NCBI GenBank assembly: GCA_949357655.1
Contig: CASHTG010000017.1
Span: forward strand, 992,001-1,056,000
Length of the DNA: 64,000 nt
Reading direction: 5' to 3'
Source of the DNA: Parascedosporium putredinis
Lineage: Eukaryota > Ascomycota > Sordariomycetes > Microascales > Microascaceae
Positions within the stretch are counted from its first letter, which is position 1. Every line of letters starts with the position of its first letter. Both the position numbers and the translations under genes were made by a program. This document shows, piece after piece, positions 44,664-56,364 of the stretch. The notes beneath the pieces are model-generated. The model worked only from the letters and a program-made list of their open reading frames with translations, was not told the origin of the DNA and made no database searches.

Positions 44664-46504
44664 GAAAAATGTCAAGAGAGAGAAATTGAGGTTGGCTGGG
44701 GTTTGATCTGGGCTTGGATTTCAGAAGAAGGAGAGACCTAGAGGAAGAGTTTACCCTATTCTATTTCCAGTGGGACCTGATAAAAACTGCGCATGTAGTC
44801 CAAGGAAGCAGATGGGACGCAGTTCACGATAGTTCAAAGCAGGGTGGCTGTGGGTGGGTGATTCAGGGGTTGTTCGAGTGATATAAGTGGCACTGGTCCT
44901 TTCAACATTGCATAGAAGTGAAATTCTCATACTCTCCCAAGTCCATCTCTTGTCCTCTTGTCTCTTTATTCGAACTCCAGAAGCAACCAGACTCGAGGGT
45001 ATGGCTTTTCATGAAGTTGGTACTGCAACATCTATCCCGACATCTCCAAGATGTTGCCTCACTCGAAAACACTGCATTGATCGAACGCCCGGGGCTGGAG
45101 AACCACTACGCCCATGGCCGACCCTAGCCCTTTTGATTTTGAAAAGCTTGGCTTTGAGGGTATTGCATCGCTAGCGCAATCTGGCGGCTAACAGTGTTTT
45201 ACGCCCGGATTCCCTTTGCGACTTTCTCTGATGAGTTACGTCGCAATAGCCTTGAGAGCTAGCTCAGCGATAAACCAAACTTCACAGCAAGCTCAAGGCA
45301 GGGAACGCATCAGTCGATATGCATCTTTATACGGCTTCAATACGTGCAGAGGCTAATAGGAGACAAAATGGTATAGTTCGCGTTTAGTTCGACTGCCCAA
45401 GTTTTCGTCTAAGCTGAGATGCACGATCGAGGCGTTTGTCGCATCCGAGTCGGTTGCGGACAAAGCTGTGTGAGCCGCGATGGCTATAGATGGTGGTCGT
45501 GATCAAGTCCGCCCAGACCGTCCCGCGACTTTATGCGCCCCGCTGGGGCGCGGATCCTTATCCGGGGGCGGCGTCCGTTGTGGTGTTTTCATTTATCCTA
45601 GGCGAGCAGTCCACTTTACGAAAGGGTTCTCCTAGGTTCAATTTGAGCGAATAGCCGCCCCGTCTGGTTCGGGATTAATTAGCCCGGGAGAGGGCCAGGT
45701 GCGCATAAAACCTCGTGCCTCTTATTAGAAGCATCACCAGTTAAAATGTTGATGGGTCGAATAGAGAACCGTGTTATGCATCCCCAGGCGGTGGATCATG
45801 ATCTTCATGCCGTCATCAGAGCGCTGAAATGAAGGCCTCGATCAACGGCGACGCAGTCAAAAGATGACAAGAATGATGGGTCTGGCCTGCCAACAATCCT
45901 GAGGAAGCATTTTCTAACCACTTGGTCATTTCGTTCAAGCGTCGCATGCCGCCGAAAGAGGTGAAAATCGGACTACCCACGTCTAAAGTTGCCTTGCCTC
46001 ATGTGCATCACCGCTCGAGAGTCCCGAGATTCGATGGACACTGGATACGTTGGCTTGGCTTGGGACCGCCGCCGGGATGTCACCCCGACTCCGAATCTCT
46101 GTATTCTGTATTCCTGGTTCTGGAAGCCTGCTAGCGTTTGCCGTTTATTATAAGTCGTGCCGTTTAAAGTGTCTGCCAAGTCGAGCCTTCAAAGGGCTTT
46201 TATTAATGACGGCAAGTGTCACTGATGTAAATTAACCCGGTAGTTTCGAGCCCCAGAGAGCTCGCCTCCCTTTAAAAGATGCGACATCCCCCTCAGCTGC
46301 ATCCCAGGAACTGGTTTTCCGGTGCAGCTTCCTATGAGTTGTTTTGGCCGTTAGTTTTCGATTCCTTGAGAACACCGCGGACGAAAGAAAGAAGAACCAA
46401 GGGAGACCAAGGAGAGCTCAAGTTTGCGCCCGGGTTCTATTCCCACGATCTTCCTCGACCCTCCTCCATATCTTGTCTGCCTCGCGCCACGGAACTCGTC
46501 AAAT
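44664..46504. promoter_or_regulatory. Divergent region, RCC1 gene 2 / sedolisin gene
   Basis: About 1.8 kb without a recognised gene. The left edge belongs to the promoter of the minus-strand gene and the right few hundred bases to the promoter and leader of the sedolisin gene. No repeat stands out. Confidence 0.45.
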
Positions 46505-48735
46505 ATGGCGCTGGCGCGCAGTATCAAGATTGGTGGGCTCTTGGCCGTGGCCATTGACGGTACAGCGGCGGCCCTCGTTTCGCGAGCGGCCTCCCTTCCG
46601 GCAGCAGTCCGCGTGCTTTCCGTACCGGACGAGAACACCCCCATCACCCTCGAGATCGGCTTGAAGATGCAGAATATCGAGAAACTAGAAGACATGCTCC
46701 GCGACGTATCCGACCCAAAGAGCTCCAATTACGGACAGTACCTGAGCACGACCGAGATCCACGAAACCTTTCGGCCTTCGGACGAGTCCGGCGCCGCCGT
46801 CAAGGCGTGGCTTCAGGAGAACGGCGTCACGGAAATTGTCGACCGCGGCTTCTACATTAACTTTGCTACAACGGTATCCAAAGCGAACGACTTGCTCAAC
46901 TCGGCCTTCTCGTACTACGACGTCCAAGGCACCCGGAAACTCCGTACGCGGGAATACACGATTTCGGGCGAAATTGCTGACCACATTGAGCTTGTGACCC
47001 CTACAACATACTTTGGAACGACCAAGGCGCATCGCGCTGTTGACGCCACGGCGCCCGACCACAATGAGGTACTTGTGAATAGGCAAGCAGACGGCGACGG
47101 CAATGCGACCAAGCCCTCGCCGTGCTCTCGCCTATTGACACCGCCCTGTTTGCAAGATATGTATGGATTCGGGGATTACCAAGTTGACCCAGACTCTGGA
47201 AGCCGCATCGCTTTCGCCAGTTTCCTAAACCAATCAGCGGTGCCAAACGACCTCGACGTCTTTACAGATACATTCGATCTCCCTCGCACGAGCTGGGAGT
47301 CGGTCATCATCAACGGCGGGGATGATCACCAAGACTTCAAGAGAGACGTTGGGGAGGGGAATCTGGACGCGCAGATGTTGGCCCTCTCTGGAAAGACGCT
47401 TCCCATGTTTCACTACGTTACCGGAGGGAGCCCGTGAGTATACAAGTCGCCTTTAGAAAAAGTCGTGTGTAATGGGTGTTGGCGAGGCGCCATGCTGACG
47501 AGTGCCTTGGACGTAGGCCTATTATTCCTAACCTCAGGCTCGACGAGGATTCCAACACGAATGAACCGTACCTGGAATTTTACCAATACTTGATGGACTT
47601 GGAGAATGAAGAGGTAGCCCAGGTCATCTCCATATCGTATGGCGACGACGAGCAGGTACAGCCCTAACTCACCTTTCCCGGTAACGGGCGCTCAAGGTGT
47701 TGCTAGCTAACCATTGCCATAGACCGTGCCGAAGGACTATGCTGTTCGAACGTGCAATTTGATGGGCATGATGGGTCTTCGAGGCATAACCATCATTGAA
47801 TCAACTGGCGATGCAGGTGAGCGAACACGGCGGCCCCCGATCTCTCCAGTCCAAGAGTAGGCCCGTTTTGTCGAGTAGATACTTATTCGTTCCATGGCAC
47901 AGGCGTTGGCGCACCTTGTCGAGCCAACGACGGCTCCGACAAGATCGAGTTCACCCCCAGTTCCCGCCGAGCTGCCCATACATCACAACGGTTGGTGGGA
48001 CGCAAGGGTACGATCCAGAGGTCGCGTGGGTAGGGAGCGCAGGAGGCTTTAGTAACTACTTTGAGCGGGCATGGTATCAAGAGGGGGCCATAGAGAGATT
48101 CTTGGACGAGGTTATGGACCAAGAGCTCAAGGCCGAGTATGAGCAGTATACGAACTACGGCGGACGCGGATTCCCGGATATTTCTGCTCATAGCTCGAGT
48201 CCGTCGTAAGTCAATCCACGAGAGCTAGACGACCATCGGGGTCAGCAACTAACCTAATCGTGTGGCTGCAGTTACCAAATCGTTGTTGGAGGCTCAGCTC
48301 GTTTCTCCGGGGGACATCGGCGGCGGCACCACTAATCGCGGGAATGGTGGGTTTGTTGAACGACGCGCGGCTTAGGGCGGGGCAGCCTGTGATGGGGTTC
48401 CTCAACCCATGGCTGTACAGTGAGGGGTTCAAGGCTCTTACAGATGTCGTTGGCGGGAACTCAAAGGGCTGCGATGGCTGGGATACTCAGAGCGGTGCTC
48501 AGGTTCCCGGTGCAGGCATTATTGGCGAGAGGGGTGCATACTGGAATGCAACAGAAGGTAAGCTGTCCCCGCGGCGTTCCACCTCTTCTACCAGGAACAA
48601 GGCTAATCTAAGATGTCCTGCTTTTCTTTTCTTTTCTTTCTAGGCTGGGACCCTGCAACCGGTTTGGGCATGCCAAAATTCGAGGAAATGCTGACATTGG
48701 TTCTTGGCGAAGGGTTGGACGAAGGGGATGCGTAA
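46505..48735 (+). CDS. Secreted sedolisin / tripeptidyl-peptidase (S53)
   Basis: Acid-active serine-carboxyl peptidase, a secreted or vacuolar family that degrades protein for nutrition. Six exons: 46505-47433, 47517-47655, 47723-47816, 47903-48205, 48272-48557, 48644-48735; with two restored bases, 614 residues. A hydrophobic N-terminus (IGGLLAVAIDGTAAA) is a signal peptide candidate. The S53 propeptide (residues about 40-190) contains KMQNIEKLEDMLRDVSDPKS and YGQYLSTTEI. The catalytic domain has the Glu/Asp pair in GEGNLDAQM (about Glu284, Asp288), the oxyanion Asp in ESTGDAG (about Asp386) and the catalytic Ser in GGTSAAAP (about Ser505), so all four active residues are present. The end GWDPATGLGMPKFEEML holds the calcium-site region. 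Breaks at the C4 run near 47954 and the G5 run near 48310 each need one base. Confidence 0.95.
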
Positions 48736-49396
48736 TAATTAGAGTATGGTTTGCGGCGTATCCCTGATAATCGATTCATAGAAGTGTACGCGAGGGAACC
48801 AACCCTAGTGAGGGGCGGGTTCCTGGCGGGTAGAAGGAACGCTACAGGAAATCTAGAGACATCATTGACCAATATCGTTCGATCCATGGATGTCTTAGTC
48901 TTGTGATAATAACCGTCATGTTCTGTGGCTAAGGAAAGAGTAGTTCGGCGTTCTCAGCTCAGCAACGGAAGTTAGCCGCTAAGCAGCTGATGGATCCATG
49001 GATGACATCGGCCTTTTGATCATGACAAAAATGAAAATGCCGCTTAAGTCCGTTTCCTCATCTACTCCCCTCGGAACCGAATACAACGAGGAACGAACGA
49101 TTTTGCAAGGCGACGCGTGCCGGGACCGTGAGGACCATCGGTATGGTTTTTAGGACACCAGGCTAGATGGACGAGGCAACCGTGAGCAAAACCTACTGCT
49201 GCACTTCATCTGCTACACCCGGACTTTTGCTCACCAACATGAGGGCTCCATTTCCAGGCCGATGGCTGGAGAGAACGAAGATGGAAGATCTCCTAATAGC
49301 TCCAACGTTCACCAACGTTGACCATTGCTAACAAGAGAGGGAAACTGCTCTTCATTTTGATTAATCAAGATTCGAGGCACGCCAATCAGCAGGCGG

Positions 49397-49424
49397 GTGG
49401 GCATCCGCGTGGGCATCCGCGTGG
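49397..49424. repeat. Tandem duplication of GTGGGCATCCGC
   Basis: Two perfect head-to-tail copies of a 12-base unit, followed by the first four bases of a third. Confidence 0.85.
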
Positions 49425-49548
49425 TTTGGATGCTTTAAACTGCTTCTAGTGTTCTTTTTCGAGCCTTCTGTGTAGTGGTATCGGACATCTTGCGGACGCC
49501 TTCGGGCCCCAATTGATCTATTTATTGCCCCATCTCGTCGGAATTAAA

Positions 49549-49577
49549 GAGCGGAGCAGAATAAGAGCGGAGCAGAG
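49549..49577. repeat. Near-tandem duplication of GAGCGGAGCAGA
   Basis: Two copies of GAGCGGAGCAGA separated by a short ATAA spacer; more AGCGGAGC-like words occur near 56480-56530. Simple slippage repeat with no visible function. Confidence 0.7.
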
Positions 49578-50429
49578 CATAGGAACACGGCATGCATCAT
49601 GCTCCATCATGCTCGGCTCTGTCGGTGCAAGACGAAAATAAGCGGTGCGCTTTGCAAAGTAATAGGCGTTTTCGCAGCGGAGGACTAGGCAAGCCAAGCT
49701 AATAGGTAGGATTGCAGGATCCCGTCTGGTGGTTGAGGGCAAGGTACCCGTTGGTGGGGTAGCTTCCGACTGGGGAGTACCTAGTGCACTGTGCCGAGTA
49801 TGGATCCGTCAGTCACTTTTGCGCTGCTTACTCCCGACATTTGATGCGTCGCATGACGCATCACAGTGTAGCCTTGCGTACTTTTGTGCAGAAACTGCCA
49901 GACACCCCGGGTATCTCGTTCCCTGAGGATATTAGGTTGCCAGAGCCGGATTACAAATTCAGTTGCTGCTTCTCAAAGTTGCAGGTCCCTAGAAACTTTT
50001 TTCCCCTTTCTTTTTGTCGGCGTGTTTTTCCCAGTCCCATCACCGTCTCTCTTCCTAGACCTGGGGTTTTTTAGAACGAAGGAGATCATTGCCTTGACGT
50101 GTGTACCGAGTAATTTCGCAGGCTCACCTGTTGTCAATTGCTGTCGCAGTATCAATAGCTAACGCGACACGCGTGCTTGGCGAACCCAGTACAATTCCGA
50201 GAGCCCCCACCATTTGCGAACCTGTCGTGGACTGCGTAACCCTCCAATTGACCGAGATTCCAATCTTTTTACCAACTCCCAGACGCACCAGTTATCTCCT
50301 CCGCCTCCGGGAGCTTCCTTTACACTCGGGACACCGAACGCCATCTCCCTCGCCGCAGTAGATAAACGAACTATGCTGCGCATGACCTCTTTGGCTTCCC
50401 CGTCGTAGGAATCACCCCCAACCCATACA

Positions 50430-53400
50430 ATGCGAGTCCTCGACGACCCAACCCAGTTCCGATTCGAGTCGGGCTCGTTTACCGGCTTCCGCCCTCTCCG
50501 GCAGCTGGGAAGCAGCTACCTTGACTCCCTTGGCCGCTTCAAGCAACCTCTATGCGGCAATGAGGAGGGCTGGGGCCCCTGAGCCCTCATCGATACGACT
50601 TCACTCCCTGCTTCATCGACGTATGGGTCGCCAGTGTTGCCGCCTTTGGCATCATTGTCGGCGGAATTGCCATTGCCTGGTTGGTGAAGCATCGAACTTC
50701 TGTCGACGTTCCCAAGAACTGGCACTTTTGGTTGAAGCAAGTATGTCTTTTGTGAAGAGCTTCAGTCGAACTCTCGTATCCCTCCGCCACCCGCCCAAAA
50801 CCATTGCGGGAATACCCAGTGCTAATCTCTCTCTTCACCGCTTTGCTGTAGTCCCTCTTGGCCGCGGTTATCGTATCCTTTGCGTTGCAGTTAGGTATTC
50901 AGATTGTTAGTTTCCCGGGTATCTGGTTCGGTGACTTTCGCGTCTGGTCCACTGTGGCAACGATCGCGTCACTAGCGGTCATCTACTGCATCCAATGGCT
51001 CGAGCATACGCGGCTACGAAACCCCAATGGCGTGGCCCTCTTCTACTGGTTGTTCCTCCTGATTGCCCTCGCTGTTAAGCTGCGATCCCTCATCTCCCAG
51101 CAGCTCTACGACACCGATATCTGGTACTTTGCCACGTACGCCACGAGCTGCGGCCTCTCCGTTGCTGCCTTTTTGGCTGAGTGGAATTGGCCCGAGTCGG
51201 AGAGTCGATACGAGGCTCTAGTTGACGAGGAGGAATGCCCTCTAGAGACCGCTACCGTCTTCTCTCGCCTCACTTTTTCATGGATGACGCCCTTGATGCG
51301 CTATGGCTACAAGCAGTACCTCACAGAAGATGATCTGTGGGCGCTCGCCCGAACCGATAATACCAAGACCACTGGCGATGCTTTCGACGACGCCTGGCGG
51401 TCCCAGCTCAAGTACCGAGAGAAGCCCTCTCTTTGGCGCACCATGGGTCGCGCGTATGGTGGCCCTTATGCCGTTGCTGCCATCTTCAAGATTGGCAATG
51501 ATGTCGCCCAATACGTCCAGCCCCAGCTTTTGAGGCTTCTCATCACCTTTGTCAAATCCTACCAGGCCGGCAACACCCCTCAGCCCGTCATCCAGGGCGC
51601 TGCCATCGCTATGGCCATGTTCGCGACCGCCGTCTTCCAAACATCCATGGTGGTTAGTAGTAACCCTCGCCCTTTTCGGCCGTGTAATATACCGTACTCT
51701 TTTGCTAACTATTAGTAGCACCAATACTTCCAAACCACCTTCGTCACCGGCATGCGTATCAAGGGTGGTCTAGCCTCCGCCATCTACCGCAAGTCGATGC
51801 GGCTGTCCAACGAAGGCCGGTCCTCAAAAACCACTGGCGACATTGTCAACTACATGGCTGTTGATGCGCAGCGTTTGCAGGATCTCGCCCAGTTTCTCCA
51901 TCAAATTTGGTCTTCGCCTTTCCAAATCATCCTTTGCATGGTTTCTCTCTACCAGCTTGTAGGCTGGTCCATGTTTGCTGGTATTGCCGTGATGATCATC
52001 ATGGTTCCCCTGAATGGCTGGATCTCCACCGTCATGAGGACTTTGCAAAAGAAGCAGATGAAGAACAAGGATGCCAGAAGCAGGTTAATCACCGAAATCA
52101 TCAACAACATGAAGAGCATCAAGCTCTACGCCTGGAGCGCAGCCTTTATGAACAAGCTCAACTATGTCCGAAATGAGCAGGAGTTGAAGAACCTGCGCAG
52201 AATTGGTGCCACCCAGGCTCTGGCCAACTTTGCCTGGAACACCGCCCCCTTCTTCGTATCGTGCTCTACCTTTACCGTTTTTGTTCTCACCCAAGACCGA
52301 CCTCTAAGCACCGAAATCGTATTCCCCGCTCTGGGTATGTAATGCTTCGTCGTCTTGCCTTGTCTAGTAGTTGCTGTCCTTGCTAATCGTTGATGTTCGT
52401 GGTAGCTCTATTCAACCTCCTTACTTTCCCACTTGCTGTCCTTCCCATGGTCATCACCGCCATGGTCGAAGCTAGTGTCGCCGTCACGAGGCTGACAGAC
52501 TTCCTTGCTGCCGAGGAGATTCAGCCCGACGCCGTCATCGTCAAGCCATCGCCTGACGCTATCGGCGATGAGACCGTCATCATCCGTGAAGGGTCTTTCT
52601 CCTGGAACCGTCATGAGTCCAAGGTGGCTCTCCACGACATTGATTTCACCGCGTACAAGGGACAGCTTTCTTGTGTTGTCGGCAGAGTCGGCGCTGGCAA
52701 GTCATCCCTCCTCCAGTCCATGCTGGGCGACTTGTGGAAAGTCAACGGTCGCGTCGAGGTCCACGGCACCGTTGCGTATGTCGCGCAACAGCCGTGGATT
52801 TTAAATGCCACTGTCAAGGAGAACATCATCTTCGGATATCGCTATGAATCCCACTTCTACGAGCTCACAGTCAAGGCTTGCGCGCTCTTGGATGACTTTG
52901 CTCAACTGCCTGATGGCGATGAGACTGTTGTTGGAGAGCGTGGTATATCCCTTAGTGGCGGCCAGAAAGCTCGCGTGGCTCTAGCCCGTGCCGTGTATGC
53001 CCGAGCCGATGTTTACCTTCTCGACGATGTTCTTTCTGCCGTGGACTCGCACGTCGGCCGCCACATCATCGAAAACGTGCTTGGTCCTCGCGGTCTCCTT
53101 CACTCGCGCACTCGAGTCCTAGCCACCAACGCCATTTCTGTTCTTCAAGAAGCTAGCCACATCACCTTGATTAAAGACGGTTCCATCGCGGAGAAGGGTA
53201 CTTTCCAAGAGCTCATGATTCAAAAGGGCCTAGTTGCCGATCTAGTCAAGACCGCCAGGCAGGACCAGGCCAGGCCTTCTTCCGATACCGCGTCAAGCGC
53301 TTCCGGCAGCGAGTCTGCCACCGTGCATGAAGCGGACCTCAAGGATTCGGATAGGGATGCGCTGGACACAGCTGGCGAGCCTGTTCCGGAAGCGATACAT

Positions 53401-56364
53401 GCCAAGGACACCGACGGCAAGAAGAGGGCCGTGAGCTTCGCCACCCTCCGCCGCCCGAGTGCAGCAAGTTTCAAGGGCCCGCGAGGCAAACTTACGGACG
53501 AAGAAGTTGCCAGTAGCAGAACCAAGCAGGTCAAAGAACATCTCGAGCAGGGCAAGGTTAAGTGGGATGGTAAGTAAAGACGGCCCCTCTAGGCAATCCC
53601 CTGTGTTTGTGCTCAAGCTAATCAACGACATAGTGTACATTGAGTACGCTAAGGCCAACGACCTGGTCGCCGTGGGCATATATCTATTTGCTCTGTTCGC
53701 CTCTCAGTGCACGAGCGTTGGTAAGTTTTATGGACCCAGCGCCCATCATACGCCACCCCGGTCATTCTAACCCCGTTTCTTAGGCGGTTCCATCTGGTTA
53801 AAGAAATGGTCCGACGCCAACTCACGCGCTGGCTCGAACCCCGATATTGGCAAATTCATTGGCATCTACTTTGCCTTTGGTGTCGGCGCCTCCGCTCTTA
53901 GTGTTGTACAGACCCTCATCCTCTGGATCTTTTGTTCGATCGAGGTATGCAAGAACTATTTGATAATGAACACGCCCATAGGAAACTGAGCATAGTGCTA
54001 ACGCTGCTTTGTCTTGTCCATCATTAGGCCTCCCGAAAGCTGCACGAAAGAATGGCAAATGCCATTTTCCGATCCCCGATGTCGTTTTTTGACACGACGC
54101 CGACAGGCCGTATCCTCAACCGCTTCTCCAGGTGAGCATATTTCGAGATCCTCAATTCCCTCGGCTCCGCAGATCCTGTGCTATGCCAACGAAGGCCCCG
54201 TGGAGGGGTGCTACGTCGCCTAGGGCCGCACAAGTGCGACTCTGGACAAATCGAAAGGTGCTAACATGGTTGTACCAGTGACATTTACCGCGTCGATGAG
54301 GTCCTCGCCCGGACTTTTAACATGTTGTTCGTCAACCTGTCCAAGTCTGGCCTGACTCTTATCATCATCTCTGTCACCACGCCCCCTTTTCTGCACTCAT
54401 CATTCCTCTCGGCCTCATGTACATCTGGATCCAGAAGTACTACCTTCGAACGTCGCGCGAACTGAAGCGACTTGACAGCGTGAGCAGAAGTCCCATCTAT
54501 GCTCACTTCCAGGAGACGCTCGGTGGTGTATCCACCATCAGGGCTTATCGCCAGCAAGACAGGTTTGGGCTTGAGAATGAGTGGCGAATCGATGCCAACC
54601 TGCAGGCGTACTTCCCGTCTATCAGTGCGAATCGATGGCTTGCTATCCGCCTCGAATTCATTGGTGCAATCGTCATTCTCTCCGCCGCCGGATTTGCCGT
54701 CATGGCAGTAGCAAGCGGCGTCGACCTCTCCCCGGGCATGGTTGGTCTGGCTATGTCGTATGCGCTCCAGATAGTCACATCCCTAAACTGGATCGTTCGC
54801 CAAACCGTCGAGGTAGAAACCAACATTGTTTCGGTCGAGCGTGTGCTAGAGTACACTCGTCTCCCTAGCGAGGCACCTGAAATCATTGCTGGTCATCGAC
54901 CTCCTGTGGCGTGGCCGGCGCAGGGTGCCCTCACGTTTAATGGCTTTAGTACCCGCTATCGGGAGGGCCTTGACTTGGTGCTCAAGAATATCAACCTTGA
55001 CATCAAGTCCCACGAGAAGATTGGGGTGGTGGGACGGACAGGCGCGGGCAAGTCCTCGCTCACGCTGTCTCTCTTCCGGCTCATCGAGCCGGCCTCAGGA
55101 ACATTGCCATCGACAATCTCAATACCTCCACCATTGGCCTCCTAGATCTTAGGCGGCGTCTCGCTATCATCCCGCAGGATGCGGCCCTCTTCGAGGGTAC
55201 CGTCCGTGACAACCTAGACCCGGGACATGTTCATGATGACACAGAGCTATGGAGCGTACTTGGTAAGTCTACTACCCCTTCGCCCCCTCGCCCCCTCAAG
55301 TCTTTGTATACACTAGGAGACGTTGGGCAGAGCGCTGCATGGGGAATCATGAACCATGTGGACGGCCGCCAGCGGTTCACAAACGGTGCAAAGCATCCGC
55401 AAATCGGAGGGAGCCCCAAATTTCAACCTATATCTATCAATTTGAGCTAACCTGAGAACCGTTCAGAGCATGCCCGTCTAAAAGACCACATTTCATCCAT
55501 GGATGGTGGCCTTGAAGCCAAGATTAACGAAGGAGGTAAGCACCATCACTCCATTTTTTTCTTTTACTTTGGCTCTCGCTCCCCACCCCCTTTTTCAACG
55601 GCTATCTCCTTGAGTTCTTCCTCCCCTACGGCCCTCGCAGGCTCGTGAAGGCGTTTCCCACTGCGCACTTTAAAGCATGTGATTTCCAGGTCGGACTTCG
55701 TGCTTTTGGTTTGTGTGGTACAACGCGCTGCTGTGTCAAGACACATTCAAGAAATTTTACTCGCTTGTTGTGACAACCCGGGTTATGATTGCTTCAAGCT
55801 CTTTTCTAGCGCGAACCCCCGTGTCGACAGGGCTTAGGGTGGACGGCATAGTTGCCATAATCCTCACCCTAGCGCAAATCTCTTGCTGTTCATGATGATA
55901 TGGTCCTTTCCTGTGCGCAGCGAGAGAGACTTTCAGCCCCGTCCCATACAAGGCCCGCGTACATGGCGCATGACGTAGTCAAGAGATAGTGAGATCGAGT
56001 TTTATGGGATATCAGCTAACACGACCGCCGCCACGCAGGATCCAACCTCTCACAAGGCCAGCGACAGCTCGTGTCCCTTGCACGAGCGATGCTTACGCCG
56101 TCCAACATCTTGGTGTTGGACGAGGCCACGGCTGCGGTAGACGTCCAAACCGATGTTCTCCTACAAGCCACGCTGCGAAGCCCAATGTTCGCAAACCGGA
56201 CCATCATCACCGTGGCGCACCGCATCAATACTATCATGGATAGCGATCGTGTGGTGGTTCTTGATAAGGGCGAGGTTGTCGAATTTGACACACCACAAGA
56301 GCTCATCAAGAGGCAAGGATTCTTTTACAAGCTTGTCAAGCAAGCCGGTATCGACACGGACTGA
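50430..56364 (+). CDS. ycf1: Vacuolar ABC-C transporter, YCF1/MRP type
   Basis: Full-length ABCC transporter expected to pump glutathione conjugates and metals into the vacuole. Ten exons: 50430-50740, 50852-51652, 51719-52334, 52406-53569, 53634-53720, 53784-53944, 54028-54131, 54279-55262, 55467-55535, 56039-56364; with three restored bases, 1541 residues. The N-terminus (LCGNEEGWGPLSPHRYDFTPC) and TMD0 helices are YCF1-like. NBD1: Walker A GRVGAGKSS (about 669-677), signature LSGGQ (about 759), Walker B YLLDD, with ATNAISVLQEA as H-loop region. A serine- and acid-rich linker follows (RPSSDTASSASGSES), possibly phosphorylated. TMD2 has FFDTTPTGRILNRFS. NBD2: GRTGAGKSS, LSQGQRQL, ILVLDEATAAVD, TVAHRINT, and FYKLVKQAG near the end. 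Breaks at the C4 run near 50577, a T4 run near 54388 and a GG near 55100. Introns 8 and 9 (204 and 503 bp) are unusually long. Confidence 0.96.
55536..56038 (+). other. 503 bp intron 9 of the YCF1-like gene
   Basis: GGTAAGC donor and CCACGCAG acceptor place a 503 bp intron just before the NBD2 signature. It is several times longer than the other introns of the gene. I see no RNA gene or element in it; short open frames on both strands have no recognisable content. Confidence 0.7.

Larger units (their letters stand above)
48736..50429. promoter_or_regulatory. Intergenic region sedolisin / YCF1-like gene
   Basis: About 1.7 kb without a recognised gene; the right half should be the promoter and leader of the ABC transporter gene. 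It contains two short tandem duplications (49397-49424 and 49549-49577) and GGATCCATGGAT-type palindromes at 48881-48892 and 48989-49004. Confidence 0.45.
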
